From positions 1-10,049 of the forward strand of contig CALCGS010000069.1 in assembly GCA_937901165.1 (NCBI GenBank): DNA of 10,049 nucleotides. The letters are read 5' to 3'. This document shows, piece by piece, positions 6,154 to 10,049 of this stretch. Made by a program: the position numbers and the translations under genes. Below the pieces are notes generated by a model. It was not told where the DNA came from and did no database searches. It saw only the letters and a list, made by a program, of their open reading frames with translations. This DNA is from an uncultured Alphaproteobacteria bacterium. GTDB lineage: Bacteria; Pseudomonadota; Alphaproteobacteria; Rs-D84. Position 1 is the stretch's first letter; each line of letters opens with the position of its first letter.

Positions 6154-6188
6154 AAAAGCCCCAAAATCAACTGTTTTCAAAAGACAAA

Positions 6189-6216
6189 TTCCTATAACAG
6201 CCAATCCTTCCTATAA
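6189..6216 (+). repeat. Direct repeat TTCCTATAA upstream of the R-M-like operon
   Basis: TTCCTATAA occurs at 6189-6197 and 6208-6216, 19 bases apart, and the second copy abuts the ATG at 6217. TATAAC (6193-6198) in the first copy could serve as a -10 element, which would give a transcript with a very short leader, consistent with the missing Shine-Dalgarno of the next gene. No good -35 is visible. Alternatively the repeats are operator half-sites or recombinase subsites. Confidence 0.35.
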
Positions 6217-6900
6217 ATGTTTCATTCGGGCAAAAAGGATTGCGATTCAACCAAACAGACTGTTTCCAAACAACGTGTAGCAGATCACGGTGAGGTTTTT
6301 ACCGCTCCACGTGAAGTAAATGCCATGCTTGATTTGGTCAAACAGGAAACCCAGCGCATAGATAGCCGTTTTTTGGAGCCCGCATGTGGTAAAGGGGCTT
6401 TTTTGACCGAAATACTACGTCGCAAACTAGCAATCGTTTCCGAACGTTATCGTCGTAATTCAACAGATTATGAACGTTATGCTATATTGGCTGTGGCCAG
6501 TATTTATGGCATCGATTTACTACCCGACAATGTCGCTGATTGTCGTGCGTTATTGTTGGGGATATGTATTGAAAATTATGCAAACTCATGTAAATGCAAA
6601 TGCGATTGCATTCCAACGGACTTTGTTGAAACCATACGTTTTATTTTAAGCAAAAACATTGTTCTGGGTGATGCCTTACCCCTTAAATATGTAGACGGCA
6701 GCGATAAACCAATTGTTTTTTCTGAATGGTCAATGGTCTTGGGTAAATTTAAACGCCGTGACTATTATTTTGACCATTTAGTTAATCCCGAATTTAACGG
6801 GACTTTTGACAGTTCAGACACAGGCGAAGGTAACTGGTCGCCTGTTTCTGTACGCGAATTTCCACCAACTGATTACAAAAGGCTGAAAGATGCAGAATAA
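6217..6900 (+). CDS. Methyltransferase-like R-M subunit lacking the catalytic NPPY motif
   Basis: The 227-residue protein has the start of a gamma-type N6-adenine methyltransferase. GEVFTAPREVNAMLDLV (25-41) is the usual lead-in, FLEPACGKGAFLTEIL (52-67) is the SAM-binding motif I, YGIDLLPDNV (97-106) carries the acidic residue of the next strand, and NIVLGDAL (147-154) is the following strand. Motif IV (D/N-P-P-Y) should come next but is replaced by PIVFSEWSMVLGKFKRRDYY (165-184), and the protein ends naturally soon after. It may bind SAM but should not methylate alone. A partner role with the next protein, which has NPPY, is likely. CKCKCDC at 125-131 is an unusual cysteine cluster. There is no Shine-Dalgarno before ATG 6217, and a stop codon directly precedes it in frame, so the start cannot lie further upstream. 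Its end overlaps the next gene by 11 bases. Confidence 0.72.
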   Translation: MFHSGKKDCDSTKQTVSKQRVADHGEVFTAPREVNAMLDLVKQETQRIDSRFLEPACGKGAFLTEILRRKLAIVSERYRRNSTDYERYAILAVASIYGIDLLPDNVADCRALLLGICIENYANSCKCKCDCIPTDFVETIRFILSKNIVLGDALPLKYVDGSDKPIVFSEWSMVLGKFKRRDYYFDHLVNPEFNGTFDSSDTGEGNWSPVSVREFPPTDYKRLKDAE

Positions 6901-8392
6901 ATATAATCCTGATGTATTAAGTTGTTTGGCCAACCTTAGCAATGATGAAGTGTTTACTCCACCAACCATTGCTAATCAAATGCTGGATATGTTACCGGCA
7001 GATTTATGGTCAAACCCAGATGCCAAATTCCTGGATCCGTGTTGTAAAAGCGGTGTGTTTTTACGCGAAATCGCAAAACGCCTGATTGACGGATTGGCAA
7101 AAAAGATTCCAGATTTACAGGAACGTTTGAATCATATTTATTCAAAACAATTATACGGCATTGCGATTACAGAATTGACATCCATGTTATCACGCCGGTC
7201 TGTTTATTGTTCCAAATCTGCAAATGGAAAATATTCAATATGCGATAGATTTAAAAATGATAAAGGCAATATCGCCTTTGATAGAACAGAACACACGTGG
7301 GAAAACGGAAAATGTAAATTTTGTGGTGCTTCCCAAGATGTATACGACAGAGATGAAACCTTAGAAACCTATGCATATCAATTCATCCACCAAGACGAGG
7401 TATTTAAAATGAAGTTTGATGTAATTATTGGTAATCCACCATATCAATTAAACGTTGGCGTTGAGCAGGAAAGCTATGCTATTCCTTTGTATCACAAATT
7501 CATCCAACAAGCCAAACGTTTAGATCCGAGATATCTTACAATGATTGTGCCTTCGCGGTGGTTTGCCGGTGGTAGAGGATTAGATGAATTTCGCGATGAA
7601 ATGTTGCACGATGATAGAATAAGGATAATCCATGATTTTGCAGATGCAGGGGATTGTTTCCCTGGAGTTGAAATAAAAGGTGGAGTTTGTTATTTTCTAT
7701 GGGACAGAGAAAACCGTGGGAAATGTAGCATATTCACACACAACGGATCCGAAATAACATCAAAAACAGAACGACCTTTATTAGAACCTGGCAACGATAC
7801 ATTCATAAGATATAATGAGGGCATAAGCATTCTAAATAAAGTTAGGAAATTTAAGGAAGCTTCTTTTGCAGATTTAGTTAGTCCGCAAACACCTTTTGGA
7901 ATCATAACTTCTTTCAAAGATTATAAAACAAAACCATTTCAAAATTCGGTGAATTTATATTTTGCGAAAGGTAGCGGTTATATAACAAAGGGGCAAATAC
8001 CAAAAAATACCGAAATGGTAGATGCATTTAAAATTTATATAACAAAGTCGTATGGTGCTGGTGAAGGGTTTCCACATCAAATATTGAATAAGCCGTTATT
8101 TGGTTACAAGAATAGTTGTTGTACACAAACATACCTATGTATCGGACCATTTGATTCCAAAGAAGAGACCCTAAATGCTATGGGATATATAAGCACCAGA
8201 TTTTTCAGGTTCCTTGTCATGTTGAAAAAGAACACTCAAGATGCTATGCGAGGGGTTTATCAATTTGTTCCGATGCAAGATTTCAATGAAGAATGGACTG
8301 ATGAAAAGTTATATAAAAAATACAAACTTACTAAAGATGAAATAGCGTTTATTGAATCTATGATTCGACCAATGGAGTTAGCAAATGAATAA
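6890..8392 (+). CDS. N6-adenine DNA methyltransferase, Eco57I-like modification subunit
   Basis: The 500-residue protein is the catalytic modification subunit. EVFTPPTIANQMLDML (20-35) leads to motif I FLDPCCKSGVFL (47-58), in which Lys replaces the first Gly of the usual G-x-G. The catalytic motif IV is FDVIIGNPPYQL (176-187). TMIVPSRWFAGG (217-228) is a later methylase strand with the conserved P-S-R-W. The region from about 300 onward, including SPQTPFGIITSFKDY (331-345), probably recognises the target DNA. The C-terminus has QFVPMQDF and EIAFIESMIRPME, a tail seen in Eco57I-like methylases paired with helicases. Cys107, Cys118, Cys142 and Cys145 could form a zinc site between motifs I and IV. 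AAAAGG at 6877-6882 serves ATG 6890. It overlaps both neighbours. Expected product is N6-methyladenine; the recognition sequence is unknown. Confidence 0.87.
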   Translation: MQNKYNPDVLSCLANLSNDEVFTPPTIANQMLDMLPADLWSNPDAKFLDPCCKSGVFLREIAKRLIDGLAKKIPDLQERLNHIYSKQLYGIAITELTSMLSRRSVYCSKSANGKYSICDRFKNDKGNIAFDRTEHTWENGKCKFCGASQDVYDRDETLETYAYQFIHQDEVFKMKFDVIIGNPPYQLNVGVEQESYAIPLYHKFIQQAKRLDPRYLTMIVPSRWFAGGRGLDEFRDEMLHDDRIRIIHDFADAGDCFPGVEIKGGVCYFLWDRENRGKCSIFTHNGSEITSKTERPLLEPGNDTFIRYNEGISILNKVRKFKEASFADLVSPQTPFGIITSFKDYKTKPFQNSVNLYFAKGSGYITKGQIPKNTEMVDAFKIYITKSYGAGEGFPHQILNKPLFGYKNSCCTQTYLCIGPFDSKEETLNAMGYISTRFFRFLVMLKKNTQDAMRGVYQFVPMQDFNEEWTDEKLYKKYKLTKDEIAFIESMIRPMELANE

Positions 8393-8756
8393 TCCTGGTA
8401 ATCTTTCTTGGAAAGACAAGTATGTCTTATTAAAAATACTATACAAAAAGAATCCATATAAATGGGAAGATATTGCACAAGACTACGGGTGGATGCCCGG
8501 TCTAGGTGGAGGATTAAATGGAAATGAATTACATAAATATATCATGTTTGGGTTGCAAGTTTTAACAAAAGACGGTTTTATGTTCGCCAATATCACACAT
8601 GAATCAACACGATTTGATCATTTACGTATTTTACGTAAAGGCAAAATGTTTATCTATTTGTTTCCTGTAATTCGTTTTGTTTATTGGTTTTTTGCTGTGG
8701 GAATCGTATCTATAGCAGCAATCAAAACACTTTGTGATGGAGTAAAATTATGGTAA
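8385..8756 (+). CDS. Small winged-helix-like protein with one C-terminal membrane segment
   Basis: I do not recognise this 123-residue protein. Residues 1-85 are soluble and look like a winged-helix domain: helices at WKDKYVLLKILYKK and NELHKYIMFGLQVLTKDGFM (47-66), then a basic wing-like RILRKGK (81-87). Residues 88-113 (from MFIYLFPVIRFVYWFF on) form a strongly hydrophobic transmembrane helix. The lysines and arginines before it predict an N-in orientation with about ten residues outside. GGAG at 8374-8377 precedes ATG 8385. It overlaps the methylase by 8 bases and the helicase gene by 7, so it is translated with the system. A membrane-tethered DNA-binding or partner-binding subunit is possible. 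A protein truncated by frameshift and ending in chance hydrophobic sequence seems unlikely given the precise overlaps. Confidence 0.65.
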   Translation: MNNPGNLSWKDKYVLLKILYKKNPYKWEDIAQDYGWMPGLGGGLNGNELHKYIMFGLQVLTKDGFMFANITHESTRFDHLRILRKGKMFIYLFPVIRFVYWFFAVGIVSIAAIKTLCDGVKLW

Positions 8757-10021
8757 AGAAAGTATTATTTCCGGCACGGCCAAATTTAAATCCAACAATC
8801 TATGCGTATTGTGATAACAACCCACAATACGAAGGAATGTTGAAAGTTGGTTATACCACTAAAAATGCCATTGATCGTGTAGCCGAACAATATCCAATAT
8901 TAAAACCAGGCGAAAAGCCATATAAAATTGTAATTGATGAACCTGCTATTCGTGAGGACGGCTCTGTATTTACGGACAAAGATGTTCACCGCCTGTTACG
9001 CAGCCATGGCTTTATTCAATTGCACGACAAAGACAATAAATTGACCGAGTGGTTTAAATGTTCTGAAACCGATGTCATGGCGGCTATCATCGCATTGCGA
9101 CATGGTGATTCTTTGGAAGTCCAGCGCACCGAAGATTTTGGTATGCGACCAGAACAACAAGAAGCCGTAGATAAAACCATTGCATATTTCAAAGCCTGGG
9201 CGAAAGAAAATCCTGGCAAAACATCTCATTTTTTGTGGAATGCCAAGATGCGTTTTGGAAAAACTTTCACGGCATATCAATTGGCCAAACGCATGGGCTG
9301 GAGTAAGATTTTGGTTTTAACTTTCAAACCGGCCGTTCAGCAAGCGTGGGAATCTGACCTGAATACCCACAAAGATTTTGAAGGATGGCAATTTGTTTCC
9401 AAGAAAGATAAATCCACAGAACAGTTTATGGAATCTGTGAAACATTTGGATTTAAATCGTCCCATTGTTTGTTTTGGGTCGTTCCAAGATTATCTGGGCA
9501 AAAACGAAGCCGGTGGTATCAAGGCGCAAAACGAGTGGGTTCATGGGACGAACTGGGATTGCGTTATATTTGATGAATACCATTATGGTGCGTGGCGCGA
9601 AAACGCGAAAGACCTGTTTGAGAATGAGTCAAAAGCAGAACAGAAAGCCGCAAATGGCGAAGCAATTGATTACTTTGATGAATCAAATATGCCTATTACA
9701 ACATCGCACTATCTGTATTTGTCCGGTACACCTTTCCGCGCGATAAACAGTGGCGAATTTATTGAAGAACAAATTTACAACTGGACTTATTCTGATGAAC
9801 AACGCGCCAAAGAAGAATGGCCAGATTCCGAAACAAACCCTTATGCCGCTTTACCGCGTATGGTTATGATGACATATCAATTGCCGGAATCTATCCGTAA
9901 TGTTGCATTGGGTGGCGAATTTGATGAATTTGACCTGAACACGTTCTTTGAAGCCGAAGGTGAAGGTAAAAACGCCAAATTCAAATATGAAAACGAAGTG
10001 CAAAAATGGCTCCGTACATAA
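8750..10021 (+). CDS. GIY-YIG (T5orf172-like) and SF2 helicase restriction subunit, C-terminally truncated
   Basis: The N-terminal domain (about 15-110) fits a T5orf172/GIY-YIG-type nuclease: TIYAYCD (16-22), LKVGYTTKNAIDRV (31-44), DVHRLLRSHGF (78-88) and EWFKC (100-104). The usual catalytic Glu is not obvious. From 133 an SF2 helicase begins: RPEQQEAV, Walker A AKMRFGKT (165-172), ILVLTFKPAVQQAW (187-200), motif II DEYH (275-278) and motif III LSGTPF (324-329). In SF2 restriction subunits the second RecA lobe with motifs IV-VI follows. Here the frame stops after NEVQKWLRT at residue 423, so the protein is about half the expected size. A nonsense or frameshift mutation close to 10010-10021, or a disrupted gene continuing beyond the window, is likely. 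The remaining 28 bases do not clearly restore it. GGAG at 8739-8742 precedes ATG 8750. Translocation and cleavage are probably lost unless the remainder is supplied separately. Confidence 0.8.
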   Translation: MVKKVLFPARPNLNPTIYAYCDNNPQYEGMLKVGYTTKNAIDRVAEQYPILKPGEKPYKIVIDEPAIREDGSVFTDKDVHRLLRSHGFIQLHDKDNKLTEWFKCSETDVMAAIIALRHGDSLEVQRTEDFGMRPEQQEAVDKTIAYFKAWAKENPGKTSHFLWNAKMRFGKTFTAYQLAKRMGWSKILVLTFKPAVQQAWESDLNTHKDFEGWQFVSKKDKSTEQFMESVKHLDLNRPIVCFGSFQDYLGKNEAGGIKAQNEWVHGTNWDCVIFDEYHYGAWRENAKDLFENESKAEQKAANGEAIDYFDESNMPITTSHYLYLSGTPFRAINSGEFIEEQIYNWTYSDEQRAKEEWPDSETNPYAALPRMVMMTYQLPESIRNVALGGEFDEFDLNTFFEAEGEGKNAKFKYENEVQKWLRT

Positions 10022-10049
10022 ATACGAAAATCAGACAAAAAGCAAGTGA

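Noticed and set aside
6154..6188. Possible terminator after the serine recombinase
   Set aside because: AAAA/TTTT segments can pair only weakly and there is no GC stem followed by a T-run, so read-through into the next operon remains possible.
6232..6242. AAAAAGGATTG shared with the ribosome site region of the gene at 3490
   Set aside because: It is an eleven-base match built on an A-run and a Shine-Dalgarno-like core. At 6232 it lies inside the coding frame with no suitable start codon after it, so it is taken as chance.
9465..9746. Alternative-frame 93-codon ORF inside the helicase gene
   Set aside because: It overlaps helicase motifs II and III entirely, lacks a ribosome site, and its product shows no domain pattern.
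1..10049. CRISPR array or insertion-sequence ends
   Set aside because: No regularly spaced repeats of 24-40 bases and no transposase were found on either strand. The only mobile-element proteins are the integrase/excisionase remnants and the serine recombinase.

Overview
This is an AT-rich bacterial window, standard genetic code (Xis ends in TGA), that reads as a mosaic accessory or defence island built around a tRNA-Asn gene. A Gram-negative, probably Proteobacterial, host fits best. The tRNA promoter is sigma70-like (TTGACT-N17-TACTAT). Most genes have clear Shine-Dalgarno sites, which argues against Bacteroidota. The integrase and excisionase remnants are of the Arm-domain and AlpA-like types common in Proteobacteria. 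The host assignment is inference and only moderately secure.

Region 1 (1-1590) holds mobile-element debris and the tRNA. On the minus strand are a small AlpA/excisionase-like HTH protein (782-967), a tyrosine integrase reduced to its N-terminal Arm DNA-binding domain (285-707), and a winged-helix ORF (7-297) that looks like the tail of a larger ATP-binding protein. On the plus strand is an intact tRNA-Asn(GTT) with promoter and terminator. Three pairs of TACACA-type direct repeats, each with an 11-bp period, lie between int and xis, upstream of xis, and beyond the tRNA. They look like integrase arm sites.

Region 2 (1590-5365) carries candidate stand-alone defence genes. A DUF262 protein with a C-terminal HNH-like motif (GmrSD-type, type IV-restriction-like) has its own terminator. 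It is followed by a 146-residue protein of unknown function. A convergent 472-residue protein is read here as an N-terminal glutamine-amidotransferase-like sensor fold, a coiled coil and a C-terminal PD-(D/E)XK-like nuclease domain.

Region 3 (5366-10049) begins with an intact serine recombinase of the Mpi/Pin DNA-invertase type. It is followed by four genes on the same strand, each overlapping the next by 7 to 11 bases: a methyltransferase-like subunit with motif I but no NPPY motif; an Eco57I-like N6-adenine methyltransferase with NPPY; a small winged-helix-like protein with one C-terminal membrane segment; and a GIY-YIG (T5orf172-like) plus SF2 helicase protein. The last stops after helicase motif III, close to the window end, and lacks the second helicase lobe.

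The operon looks like an ATP-dependent restriction-modification system with a divided modification module and an unexpected membrane component. It is the strongest candidate here for an under-described system. Its restriction subunit may be broken, and the neighbouring recombinase raises the possibility of phase-variable control.
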